From: Candidatus Gastranaerophilales bacterium
Lineage (GTDB): Bacteria > Cyanobacteriota > Vampirovibrionia > Gastranaerophilales > Gastranaerophilaceae
DNA: 64,000 nt
Assembly (NCBI GenBank): GCA_944323685.1
Contig: CALUTJ010000005.1
Coordinates: 1 to 64,000 of the forward strand
Reading direction: 5' to 3'
Below the pieces are notes generated by a model. It was not told the DNA's origin, did no database searches, and saw nothing but the letters and a program-made list of their open reading frames with translations. Shown in pieces: positions 54,502-63,269 of the stretch (position 1 is its first letter; every line of letters begins with the position of its first letter). The position numbers and the translations under genes were made by a program.

Positions 54502-55128
54502 ATGAAAGTTATTTTGGCCAACGGAAGCCCTCATAAAAGCGGTTGCACTTATACAGCGCTTTGTGAAGTCGAAAAATCTTTGCAAGAGCAAGGTATAGAA
54601 ACCGAAATTTTTCATATCGGCCTGACATCGATACAAGACTGCATAGGCTGCGGCTCTTGCCGTGACCATAGAGGCAAATGTGTTTATGACAAAGACAGCG
54701 TAAATATTTTTATAGAAAAAGCAAAAGAAGCTGACGGATTTGTGTTCGGCTCACCCGTATACTACGCCCACCCGAGCGGAAGAGTGCTGTCATTTATGGA
54801 CAGAGCCTTTTTCGCAGGCAAAGAGTTTATGGAAAACAAACCCGCAGCAATTGTCGTATCTGCAAGACGCGCAGGCACAACAGCTTCTATTGATGCAATG
54901 ACAAAACATTTGACCATAAACAACATGCCCGTAGTATCTTCAAATTACTGGAATATGGTGCACGGCAATTCTCCAGAGCAGGTAAAACAGGATTTAGAAG
55001 GATTGCAGGTAATGCGTATTTTAGGGCAAAATATGGCATGGCTAATAAAATGTATTGAGGCAGGCAAACAAGCCGGCATAGAAATTCCTCAAAGAGAAGA
55101 AAAAATTATGACAAATTTTATAAGATAA
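54502..55128 (+). CDS. Flavodoxin-fold NAD(P)H-dependent FMN/iron-sulfur flavoprotein
   Basis: The 208-aa protein has ILANGSPHKSGCTYTALCEV (FMN phosphate loop), CIGCGSCRDHRGKC (Cys-rich, likely iron-sulfur binding), GFVFGSPVYYAHPSG and SFMDRAFF. It fits the iron-sulfur flavoprotein family of anaerobes. AAGGAG precedes the ATG. It follows the DUF4145 gene by 25 bases. The electron partner is unknown. Confidence 0.85.
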   Translation: MKVILANGSPHKSGCTYTALCEVEKSLQEQGIETEIFHIGLTSIQDCIGCGSCRDHRGKCVYDKDSVNIFIEKAKEADGFVFGSPVYYAHPSGRVLSFMDRAFFAGKEFMENKPAAIVVSARRAGTTASIDAMTKHLTINNMPVVSSNYWNMVHGNSPEQVKQDLEGLQVMRILGQNMAWLIKCIEAGKQAGIEIPQREEKIMTNFIR

Positions 55129-55130
55129 AT

Positions 55131-55307
55131 TGTCCGAGAAAAATTCGTGATAAGGAGCAAAGCGATGTGAACGAATTTTTGGAGTGTCACATTGTTCACA
55201 TAGTGAAGCCATTTTTCAGGCTTCACCACAGTTCAGCCGAAAAAGAAGGCAAAGGTGAGCAGTGACGGCTCGAAGGCTCGAGGCGGCAACTGCGACGCTA
55301 GATTAGA
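55131..55307 (-). repeat. Palindromic repeat, full 177-bp form (copy G), inverted
   Basis: The element starts TGTCCGAG two bases after the flavoprotein stop codon and ends CTAGATTAGA. It is the inverse of copies A-D. It directly abuts the terminator of the prepilin operon. Confidence 0.9.
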
Positions 55308-55310
55308 AAA

Positions 55311-55342
55311 AAAGCCTCCGGATAAACAATCCCGGAGGCTTT
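55311..55342 (-). terminator. Terminator of the prepilin operon
   Basis: The 11-bp GC-rich stem AAAGCCTCCGG / CCGGAGGCTTT, 14 bases past the last prepilin stop, is followed on the minus strand by a T-run. Confidence 0.85.
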
Positions 55343-55356
55343 TATTTACATTATTT

Positions 55357-56268
55357 TTATTTTCTCATAAACACGCTGACTTCAACGGCACATGGCGGAA
55401 AATCACGTGTAATAGAATATGAGCTACTATCACATTTTAAACTATTTTTTATAGTGGTGCTGGGGGTTGGTTTAGGCAAATTAGACGGGAATGTTTTATC
55501 AAAATCCACTTTAGCACTTAAAGGATCTAAAGTCCAAGTTTTTCCGGAATAAGCTATTGACTGTGCTTCATAGAAAGTCATTGGTATTGAATAGTCTTTT
55601 TCTAAATCGGGATCAGCCGACAACACTCTGGCTTTCAAATACGTAATATCATAGGTAGGATATCCTTGAGGTACCACTATTCCGTTTTCTTTACTAATCA
55701 AAAACGGCACAATATCGGGACGTTTTTTACCCATCACATATTTAGTACTATTAGGGCCTCTGTCACCGTTTATATCAACCCATATATAATAAAAATCCAG
55801 AATGCCTGCCGGCGTTGCAAGATAATACTTCATTCCGTCTGTTGCTCTGAAAGTTGGGTTTTTTGGGATAATATTGTTCATCATGTTAGTATTATTAGCA
55901 CTGGTACCGCAACTGTCAGATATTGTGTTTATAAAACCTTCCTCAAGCGAAGTAAGCTCTGTACACAATTGGGCATCTGTAGGATTGGTAACATTCTTTG
56001 CAACATTAGGAAATCTTAATAAATCACTATCCGATGCAGCTGAACTGCCTTCTCTTTGTGCTTCGAGGTTGGCAAGATCATTGTGTTCTTCAACTTTAAG
56101 TTGGATATTATATGTTGCAGTGTTTAATGTGTTGTATGCTTTTGCATACAAGTCACCGTATGCCTTTTCATCAGCATTTTTAAATATCTTTAATGTTAAT
56201 AACACAAGAAGTGCAACTATAGCTAATACAATTAACGTTTCAAACAATGTGAACGCTTTTTTCTTCAT
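55357..56268 (-). CDS. Type IV prepilin-like protein (minor pilin/pseudopilin)
   Basis: The 303-aa protein has an N-terminal prepilin motif KKKA-FTLFETLIVLAIVALL, with Glu at +5, typical of prepilin-peptidase cleavage. Residues 30-300 form a mixed C-terminal domain with few Gly runs, unlike its upstream neighbours, and two late Cys (KCDSS, PPCAV) that may form a disulfide. It is last in a four-gene operon. It may be the minor or initiating pilin. Confidence 0.85.
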   Translation of the reverse strand: MKKKAFTLFETLIVLAIVALLVLLTLKIFKNADEKAYGDLYAKAYNTLNTATYNIQLKVEEHNDLANLEAQREGSSAASDSDLLRFPNVAKNVTNPTDAQLCTELTSLEEGFINTISDSCGTSANNTNMMNNIIPKNPTFRATDGMKYYLATPAGILDFYYIWVDINGDRGPNSTKYVMGKKRPDIVPFLISKENGIVVPQGYPTYDITYLKARVLSADPDLEKDYSIPMTFYEAQSIAYSGKTWTLDPLSAKVDFDKTFPSNLPKPTPSTTIKNSLKCDSSSYSITRDFPPCAVEVSVFMRK

Positions 56269-56299
56269 ATTGTATATTACCTTTCAAATTTTTTAACTG

Positions 56300-57748
56300 T
56301 TAGTTCCATTCGATGTGGACTATACCCGGCATGCCTCTGCCACCACGGCCCCAGCATCCTTCATAACCGGTTGCAGGGTCACAATTTACCCTGCTCTTGC
56401 CTGCACCGCCGCCGCCGCCAGCTCCGTAAGTTGTATCAGTGGCTTCTTTTATACCTCTTTCATTAATGTCGATTGAGTCATCGGTGCCCATATCGTTTTG
56501 ACCGTTTAAATTACTCGAATTTCCGCCTGCTAACACCCCGCCGTATGGTGACATACTGCCGTTTTTTCCTGCAAGGGTCGTATTTTGGTTTGTTGAAGAG
56601 TCTGCTTTGATAGCACCGCCATCACCGCCTTTAGCAACAAGATAGTTACCAAAAGAAGAGTTTTCACCGGATTCACCAGGGCTGTTTTCAGTGGTGGCGC
56701 CTGCACCGCCCTGTCCAACATATACACGGACAGGTTCTTTCATATCTTTAAATACCATATAGGCAGCACTGCCCTGACGGCCGCCGCCGCCTACATAAAA
56801 GGATCTTGATTTCAACATTACTATACCGTTTTTGCCGGGTTCACCATACAAAATCGAAGTCCCATTACCGCCATCGCCATATGACAACTGGGTGCCTATG
56901 CTTGCACCAAGCAGTTGTACTGCTTTTTGTGATGTGCTACTTAGACTTGCATATGAGAATATTTTACCGCCAGACATCCCGTTGCCGCTCTGGTTGTTGA
57001 AAAGTTTTGGATTGCCTGCCTGACCGGGAGAAGTTTTGCCGCCGCCTTTGCCGCCTTCAACCGTAGACGGATCGTCACCGAATTTGTAAAACTTGCTGGC
57101 AATACCGTCCTGGCCTTTGCAGTTTTCATCTTTCCAGCTGTGTGTGCAATGATTGTCACCGTTTCCGCCGCCTTCACCGCCCATACCGGCTTCAAGGATA
57201 TAAAGATTATCTTTTTGGTAGTATTGATTTTCCAATACTTTTATACCGCCTGCACCGCCGCCTTTACCGCCGCCGGAACCTCCCATAAAATGGCACAGAA
57301 AGCTGCTTACGGTACATTGAACTTTGGGTGAACCGCCACCGCCGCCGCCGACCATAACAACATCATAGTATCCTGATTGAGGAATTTTGTATGACACAGC
57401 AGTACCGTATGACACCGCATCTGGCACTGAAATAGAAGCAGATGCACCGCCGCCGCCGCCGCCAATAGCTGTAATAGTGTATTCTTCAGCACTCTGCTGA
57501 GGTTCAAACAGACAGTATTCCGTCGCGTATTCGGTTGTGTCAACCAATATACCGTCTATTTTTAATGTACTGTATGGCATTCCATTTTCATCAAGCTTGC
57601 ATTCCCACACACCGTGAGGTTTTGCGTTTTTTGTATTTTTCTTTGTAACAAGAGGTGCTGTTGCTATAATCAACAGCATAATGATAAACATTGTTACCAG
57701 TACTTCTGTTAAAGAAAACGCTTTCATTTTTTTTATGTTTTTTGCCAT
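56300..57748 (-). CDS. Type IV prepilin with large glycine-rich domain
   Basis: The 482-aa protein has a prepilin motif KMKA-FSLTEVLVTMFIIML and Glu +5. After a short conserved block (HGVWECKLDENGMPYSTL) comes a Gly-rich region of nearly 400 residues: runs such as AIGGGGGGASASI, VGGGGGGSPKVQC and SGGGKGGGAGGIKV, alternating with Tyr/Val strands. Similar Gly-rich folds occur in tail-fibre and adhesin proteins. An AAAGGAC lies before the ATG. The fusion of a pilin stem and Gly-rich domain suggests a surface-displayed adhesin. Confidence 0.85.
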   Translation of the reverse strand: MAKNIKKMKAFSLTEVLVTMFIIMLLIIATAPLVTKKNTKNAKPHGVWECKLDENGMPYSTLKIDGILVDTTEYATEYCLFEPQQSAEEYTITAIGGGGGGASASISVPDAVSYGTAVSYKIPQSGYYDVVMVGGGGGGSPKVQCTVSSFLCHFMGGSGGGKGGGAGGIKVLENQYYQKDNLYILEAGMGGEGGGNGDNHCTHSWKDENCKGQDGIASKFYKFGDDPSTVEGGKGGGKTSPGQAGNPKLFNNQSGNGMSGGKIFSYASLSSTSQKAVQLLGASIGTQLSYGDGGNGTSILYGEPGKNGIVMLKSRSFYVGGGGRQGSAAYMVFKDMKEPVRVYVGQGGAGATTENSPGESGENSSFGNYLVAKGGDGGAIKADSSTNQNTTLAGKNGSMSPYGGVLAGGNSSNLNGQNDMGTDDSIDINERGIKEATDTTYGAGGGGGAGKSRVNCDPATGYEGCWGRGGRGMPGIVHIEWN

Positions 57749-57787
57749 TCATTGTCCTTTTTGTTGAGCTGTTTTGTTATTATCTGG

Positions 57788-57840
57788 TCCGGAAAGCAGG
57801 TTGCAAAGAAGTTGTGTTCTTTATGTAATTGCTTTCCGGA
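57788..57840. repeat. Inverted repeat between prepilin genes
   Basis: TCCGGAAAGCA (57788-57798) and TGCTTTCCGGA (57830-57840) are perfect inverse copies with a 31-base loop. There is no T-run. It may be a partial terminator or an RNA-stabilising hairpin setting pilin ratios. Confidence 0.6.
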
Positions 57841-57869
57841 ACAATATTTTGTCTTTTCAATTATCGGTT

Positions 57870-60266
57870 TTACCATTCAATGATTACAGCACCCGGTGCG
57901 CCAACACCGCCATTACCGGCCTCTGTTTTAGAACCAGAACCACCGCCGCCGCCGGCGCCGTATGTAACATCAAGAGGATTTCCTCCTACAAATTGGAAAA
58001 CGCTGAAGTTTAAACCAAGAAGATTTTTTAGGTTGGTTCCTGTTTTCCAAACCTCGGTTTTGGGTGACATTCCGTGTATACTGTTGTTTGTTCCCGATTT
58101 ACCGCCGTAAGGAATAATCTTGGCCTGATCATCAAGTGATTCCATCGGAGACGGGGCACCATCACCGCCAATCATATAGCGATCTGCCGTAACATTTCCT
58201 GTTATTGCATCTGCTTTACCGCCTGCTCCGCCGGCAACGGTAAATAATTCTTCACCTGAAGAACTTTTTATAATGGTGTCACCACCTTTTTGACCGTCTG
58301 TTTTGGTATTATAGCTTGAAGAAAATCCGCCACGGCCAATTGTTATTTTTAACTTATCAAGTTTTTTATACATAGTGTTTATGTATGAGCCTGCTTGACC
58401 GCCGCTGCCTGCTGTATAAGAAACTTTAAATACGGTTGCCTCACCTTTTGTACCGGCTTGTCCGGCAAAAGATAATACATAATCTATACCGTCTGCAGTC
58501 GGAATACTTTGCAGATAGTTATGTGCAAAATTGCCAAGCCCGTATCCGCCTGAACCTGATGCTCCGGTATCAAATGCCACAGGTTCTGCATCGGCATGAG
58601 AGCTGTCTTTTTGACCTTTTAGTGTAATTGTTGGTACTAATTGAGGGTAATCAGCTTCATTGTAATCAGCTTTTTCAAGTTCGGGTTTTGATGTATAAAC
58701 ACAACCATAGATATTAAAGTCATAAGTTGGTCTTACTTTGCTTACACATTTGGTATAATCAACTTCATACGCAGGACCTGTATGCTTATCGACAGAACAT
58801 CCGTCATAAACAGTGTACCATGCACTGTATGATGGTGAACATGTATGAACAATGGGTTCACCTTCTGTTCCATCCTCATTTGTTGTTTCTTCAGTCCATG
58901 AACCGTAACACGAATATTCGGACTTTCCTGTGCAGATACCGCCGCCGCTACAGCCAAGATAGTCACGGTCTTGATGTGTATTAACTACACAACCATTTTT
59001 ATTAGAACAGCTTGACTGAGAAAGCCCAACACAAGCAGAAGAATTTGAATAATCGTAAAATTCTCCTGTTGTTTCTACGACAGGACATTCATATACAACA
59101 ATATCTTTATATATAATTTTCTCACGTTGTCTGGCATATCCGCCTCTACCGCCTGCCAGAATTTGGGTTCCGGTTCCATAATCAACTATTGTGTTGCCTC
59201 CGGATCCGCCAACTCCTCCAGAGGGAATATCTTTGTTAGAATATGTACCGCTTGGAGTATACAATGTTTTTATTCTTTCTGTACTTCCCGTTTGAGTAGG
59301 TATTCCACCGGCGCCTATATTGATATATATAGATTGACCTGCTGCCAACTCTACAGAGTTAGCATCTTCATTACCGGCTTTTCTACCGTCTTGTCCCTGT
59401 TTGCCTCCTTCTCCGGGGAAGTTCCAGCATTTGTCTACGTTAACACCTTCGTTAGCTTTAGAAAAAGGCCAGTTTTCTTCTGCAAAACACAGAACCCTTT
59501 CTTTAAGAGTTGAGTCTTGTAGATGCTCATATTTAAAACCGGGGTCATATCCCGAGGTTGTGTTATGACCTTTATATTTATCCGTAAAAGCCGCATCGTT
59601 CTGGTATAATTTTTCATAATTATTCGCGGCCTTCCAGGTAGGATCTTCCATATCAACATATCCGTACTTACTTATATCACCGCTTGGTGTCGTTATGTTA
59701 CAGCCGGACCATTTTGGGTTGGAATGTGATTGAGTTGATTCGTTCCAGGATTGGTCATCATGAGAACTGGCGTTACATTTGTTTTCTTGGAAAGTCAGAG
59801 AACTTGGAGGTACATATTTATCCGCCTCACCGCAGCCGATACCACCGCCGGCACCGCCGCCTGCACGAGCTACAATAAGATAGCTACCCGGTTGTTTGAC
59901 GCTATATGCAAAAGTATCGCCATCAGAAGCCGAATCATATAAAATTTCTTCAGTACCTGTGGTACCGCCTGCGCCGCCGCCGCCGCCGCCTGTTGCTTTA
60001 ACTGTAAATTCTTTTACGTTAGCGGGCGGGGTAAATGTACAATAGCTCGTTGGAGAAGTTGTTTTAAACCCTGAATCTTTACCGTTAATAATGGTTTTCA
60101 GCACATGTCGTCCGTTATCGTTAAGTGTGCAAATCCATTTGCCATGAGCGGCCACTTCTTTATGTTTTCTCGTAATAACAGGAACAAACGCAGCCGCAAG
60201 AAGTGCTGCGATTAAAAGAAGTATCAGAGCCTCTGCCAAAGTGAATGCGCATTTTTTATGATTCAT
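57870..60266 (-). CDS. Type IV prepilin with glycine-rich domain and Cys-rich insert
   Basis: The 798-aa protein is the largest of the set. It has a prepilin motif KKCA-FTLAEALILLLIAALL and a conserved block HGKWICTLNDNGRHVLKT like its neighbour. Gly-rich segments (ATGGGGGGAGGTTG, ARAGGGAGGGIGCG, GGVGGSGGNTIVDYG) run to the end (YGAGGGGGSGSK). A Cys-rich insert at about 380-520 has many Cys (CSNKNGC, GCSGGGICTG and others), likely disulfide-bonded. GGAG lies 12 bases before the ATG. Confidence 0.83.
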   Translation of the reverse strand: MNHKKCAFTLAEALILLLIAALLAAAFVPVITRKHKEVAAHGKWICTLNDNGRHVLKTIINGKDSGFKTTSPTSYCTFTPPANVKEFTVKATGGGGGGAGGTTGTEEILYDSASDGDTFAYSVKQPGSYLIVARAGGGAGGGIGCGEADKYVPPSSLTFQENKCNASSHDDQSWNESTQSHSNPKWSGCNITTPSGDISKYGYVDMEDPTWKAANNYEKLYQNDAAFTDKYKGHNTTSGYDPGFKYEHLQDSTLKERVLCFAEENWPFSKANEGVNVDKCWNFPGEGGKQGQDGRKAGNEDANSVELAAGQSIYINIGAGGIPTQTGSTERIKTLYTPSGTYSNKDIPSGGVGGSGGNTIVDYGTGTQILAGGRGGYARQREKIIYKDIVVYECPVVETTGEFYDYSNSSACVGLSQSSCSNKNGCVVNTHQDRDYLGCSGGGICTGKSEYSCYGSWTEETTNEDGTEGEPIVHTCSPSYSAWYTVYDGCSVDKHTGPAYEVDYTKCVSKVRPTYDFNIYGCVYTSKPELEKADYNEADYPQLVPTITLKGQKDSSHADAEPVAFDTGASGSGGYGLGNFAHNYLQSIPTADGIDYVLSFAGQAGTKGEATVFKVSYTAGSGGQAGSYINTMYKKLDKLKITIGRGGFSSSYNTKTDGQKGGDTIIKSSSGEELFTVAGGAGGKADAITGNVTADRYMIGGDGAPSPMESLDDQAKIIPYGGKSGTNNSIHGMSPKTEVWKTGTNLKNLLGLNFSVFQFVGGNPLDVTYGAGGGGGSGSKTEAGNGGVGAPGAVIIEW

Positions 60267-60316
60267 ATTCTTAATTACTCCAGTCTGCTACATTATCATA
60301 TGTTTATTAATTACCC

Positions 60317-60351
60317 AATACAGTTCCGATTAAAATAACCGGAACTGTATT
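60317..60351. terminator. Hairpin between prepilin genes 1 and 2
   Basis: The 12-bp stem AATACAGTTCCG / CGGAACTGTATT with an 11-base loop lies 13 bases past the 60364 stop. The minus-strand side lacks a strong T-run, so read-through is likely. It may act as a partial terminator. Confidence 0.55.
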
Positions 60352-60363
60352 GATTTTTTATTT

Positions 60364-62007
60364 TTACCAGGTGACTACTACCAGACCCGGAGCCCCGTTA
60401 CCACCGGTACCAAAGTCTGTATTATTTACATTATAATTTTCATCACCTTTACCGCCGCCACCGGCACCTCCGGAACCAGGTGTTGCTTGTATACCGTTTT
60501 GAGCAAAACCTTGACCGTCAATATTGGCGTTACCATTATTGTATCCGCCTAAAAGCATATTAACAGTAAGTCCGAGTTTTTCTATAATATTTGCAGGTAC
60601 AGCAGTTTTAGCACCATCTTGACCGGGAACTTGATAGTTTGCTGACGCCGTTTCCATATTGTTGGCTCTTGGTTCACCGCCTCTGCCGCCATCAGCAATA
60701 ATTCTTGTTCCGAATCTTGAGAATTGACCGTCTTCACCTTTTTTACCTGATTCGGTTGCACCAAGTCCGCCTTTACCTATGTATACTTTGACAAAGTTTT
60801 CGTCACTATTTTTCTCAATAGGTGAACGTTCAAAGGTATAGAAAGATACATTACCGGCCTGTCCGCCGCCGCCACCATATAAAGGTGTTTCTTTAATTTG
60901 AACATATCCGTCAGAACCGGGTTTGCCTTCACGACCGGAACCACCTCGTTTGCCGCCATTACCGTAGCCGGTAATATCGCCTTCAAGGTTGCCTGCAAGA
61001 TTTTCCGGATAACAATTATCCGCGCTCCGACAAATAATGCCGCCATGTTGTGGATCCGTCGGATTTATTTTTTGCGGCGCCCAGTTTGTAATACAAGTTG
61101 CGCCGGTACACTGATTTGCATAACCGCCGTCACAGCCGCCTGACCATTTCTTTTTCGGATAGCAGACAAACCATGCACACTCTGTACCCCAGTAACGGAA
61201 GGCACCGCCACAACCGCCGCCAGCTTCTACTCTAAGGCCGTGTCCCCATACAATTGAAGATACGCCGTGTCCGCCGCCGTCCCATTTAGAAGATGGTTGA
61301 GCCTTAAATATCATATCAGACATCCAGTCGCCCAGACCAAATAAATCACCGGTTGCATTAAATATACTTTTGATATTCATGCTAAGAAGACCGCCCAAAA
61401 ATCCGCCAATGATACCAAGAACGGAATCTGTGTGTCCACCGCCGCCGCCTGGGCCTGTAAATACGTTATATGTTTTGTTTTTTTCAAGGGTAGCTCTTGC
61501 AATAACTACACCGCCGGAGTATCCGCCTCTGGCAGAACCTGCTGCGGCACCACCACCGCCGCCGCCACCGCCGCCACCAACGGCAATGATTTGATATTCT
61601 TGTGTTTTAACGGGGGTAAATGATCTGTCTTCTGTGTCAGGGAAGTAAACTCTTGCTGCACCGACACCAGTTTCACCGGCAGCACCGCCGCCACCGCCGC
61701 CAATAACTGTTACGTTAAATTTTGATACCCCATCAGGAGGTGTAAATTTTGCGAAGGTTTCTCCGTTTTCTGTGCCAATATAATCACTACCTGTTTTAGC
61801 AGTACCATCCTCGTACACAACAAGATTGTTGCTTGAATCGTATGTTGCATACCAGGTGTGTTGGTCTTGAGAAAGTTCTCGATATTCTTTTGATTTTTTA
61901 ATTACCGGTATACTCGCAAGGGCAAGAAGTGCTATCACTATCATTGTGATAAGTATCTCTGCCAGAGTGAAACCGAGTAATTTGTTAACTTTTTCTTTGG
62001 ATATCAT
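60364..62007 (-). CDS. Type IV prepilin with glycine-rich domain (operon head)
   Basis: The 547-aa protein has a prepilin motif KLLG-FTLAEILITMIVIALL, Glu +5. The linker block (DQHTWYATYDSSNN) is like that of its neighbours. A Gly-rich region follows (VIGGGGGGAAGETGVG, AVGGGGGGGGGGAAAGS, GPGGGGGHTDS), with a Cys/Trp-rich part at about 260-320. GAGGAG precedes the ATG. It heads an operon of four prepilins; no assembly ATPase or peptidase gene is in the window. About 270 bases upstream are free of genes. Confidence 0.84.
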   Translation of the reverse strand: MISKEKVNKLLGFTLAEILITMIVIALLALASIPVIKKSKEYRELSQDQHTWYATYDSSNNLVVYEDGTAKTGSDYIGTENGETFAKFTPPDGVSKFNVTVIGGGGGGAAGETGVGAARVYFPDTEDRSFTPVKTQEYQIIAVGGGGGGGGGGAAAGSARGGYSGGVVIARATLEKNKTYNVFTGPGGGGGHTDSVLGIIGGFLGGLLSMNIKSIFNATGDLFGLGDWMSDMIFKAQPSSKWDGGGHGVSSIVWGHGLRVEAGGGCGGAFRYWGTECAWFVCYPKKKWSGGCDGGYANQCTGATCITNWAPQKINPTDPQHGGIICRSADNCYPENLAGNLEGDITGYGNGGKRGGSGREGKPGSDGYVQIKETPLYGGGGGQAGNVSFYTFERSPIEKNSDENFVKVYIGKGGLGATESGKKGEDGQFSRFGTRIIADGGRGGEPRANNMETASANYQVPGQDGAKTAVPANIIEKLGLTVNMLLGGYNNGNANIDGQGFAQNGIQATPGSGGAGGGGKGDENYNVNNTDFGTGGNGAPGLVVVTW

Positions 62008-62280
62008 GCAATGCTCCTCATTTTTTGCTAAAAAACAATATAATTATCGGCATTTTATAAAAATACTTTAGTTTTTTTCGAGAAATGTGTCAATTTCGTT
62101 ACAAAAAAATCAGTATAATATATTAGATGCCTATATTATATAAATACCCATTTTTTTGATTTTATAACATGTTTGTTAAGTTTGATTAAGTTAAGTTTTT
62201 AAAATCAGGCCAAAAAGCGCAGTATCACTGCATTTTTATTTTTGGCAGAAATATTATTTTTTAGATTTTAGTGCAGAAAA

Positions 62281-63189
62281 TTATTTTATGTGTCTTTTGA
62301 GGTTGCTTCTTACATCCGACAACGGACCGTTATTTGGATTTCTGTATGTCTGGTAGTATTTTTTAGCATATACAAACGGGAATTTAGGTATCCAGCCGAG
62401 TTTGACAAAGATGGATATACCTTCCGCGCCCTGAGAAAACATAAGTTCGTCAATAGTTTGTTCATAAGCCGGTGAGATTGAAGAAATAAGTTTTAGAATA
62501 TAATCCGTAACCGTGAGTGCAGAATATCCCGAAATTGCCCCCGTATTGGTAACCAGATATGTTATTGTAATATCTTTATCATTAATTGTTGCTCTTTCAG
62601 AGTTTTCCGGAAGAGTAATGTCATTTTCGTCAGCACGGGCAAGTTCAAACCATTCACCCTGATATTGAATACGCATTGAGTTTGGATCCGGCATATAAAT
62701 GTCATCGTAGTTGTTAGGCAAAAGTTTTTGTCCGTTGATGTCATACACGCCGTATTTATATTTTTTGCAGGTCAAAAACATCTGACCAAAAAGCGGTTCT
62801 ATTGATGAAAATTCCGCAGGGATAATAACTTTACCTGTTTCATCATACAGTCCGTAATCATTATCATTACCGAATTTGACATATTTAAGCAAAATTCTTT
62901 CCACGTGTCTGTATTTTGGCTTAATAAGGAAATTGCCCGAGTTATCCATCAGGCCGTAACGGCTGCCTTTTAGGGTAATCCATGAGGTTTCGCCAACGCG
63001 TACAAGCTTTTTATATTCAGCAGGGACAAGTATATTGCCGTTTTTATCTTTTATACCGAATTTATTGTCATCGCTGAAAACTTCCACATCAGAATTTTTT
63101 ATCTGCGTATTTGCGCTAACGGTTTCTTGTGCTACAGCGCAATTAGATAACAACAAAATTAAGCTCAATATCAAGACAATCTTTTTCAT
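62281..63189 (-). CDS. Secreted WG-repeat protein
   Basis: The protein is 302 aa from the ATG at 63189; a TTG two codons earlier is possible. It has a signal peptide with likely cleavage after AVA (LLLSNCAVAQET). Repeats FGIKDKNGNILVPAEYKKL, YGLMDNSGNFLIKPKYRHV, YGLYDETGKVIIPAEFSSI and YGVYDINGQKLLPNNYDDI are four tandem WG (KWG-type) units. The C-terminal third is unassigned. WG-repeat proteins are common in bacteria of unclear role; this one is envelope-located. Confidence 0.82.
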   Translation of the reverse strand: MKKIVLILSLILLLSNCAVAQETVSANTQIKNSDVEVFSDDNKFGIKDKNGNILVPAEYKKLVRVGETSWITLKGSRYGLMDNSGNFLIKPKYRHVERILLKYVKFGNDNDYGLYDETGKVIIPAEFSSIEPLFGQMFLTCKKYKYGVYDINGQKLLPNNYDDIYMPDPNSMRIQYQGEWFELARADENDITLPENSERATINDKDITITYLVTNTGAISGYSALTVTDYILKLISSISPAYEQTIDELMFSQGAEGISIFVKLGWIPKFPFVYAKKYYQTYRNPNNGPLSDVRSNLKRHIK

Positions 63190-63269
63190 AATCAATATAA
63201 TATCACAAATTTAGTTGTGATATAATCTTTTTAAAAGTGGTCGGTTATTCAGTTGGAAATTTATTTATT

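Noticed and set aside
55357-62007. Collagen-like or phage tail-fibre genes
   Set aside because: There is no regular G-x-y triplet and no phage gene nearby; the N-terminal prepilin motifs are clear in all four.
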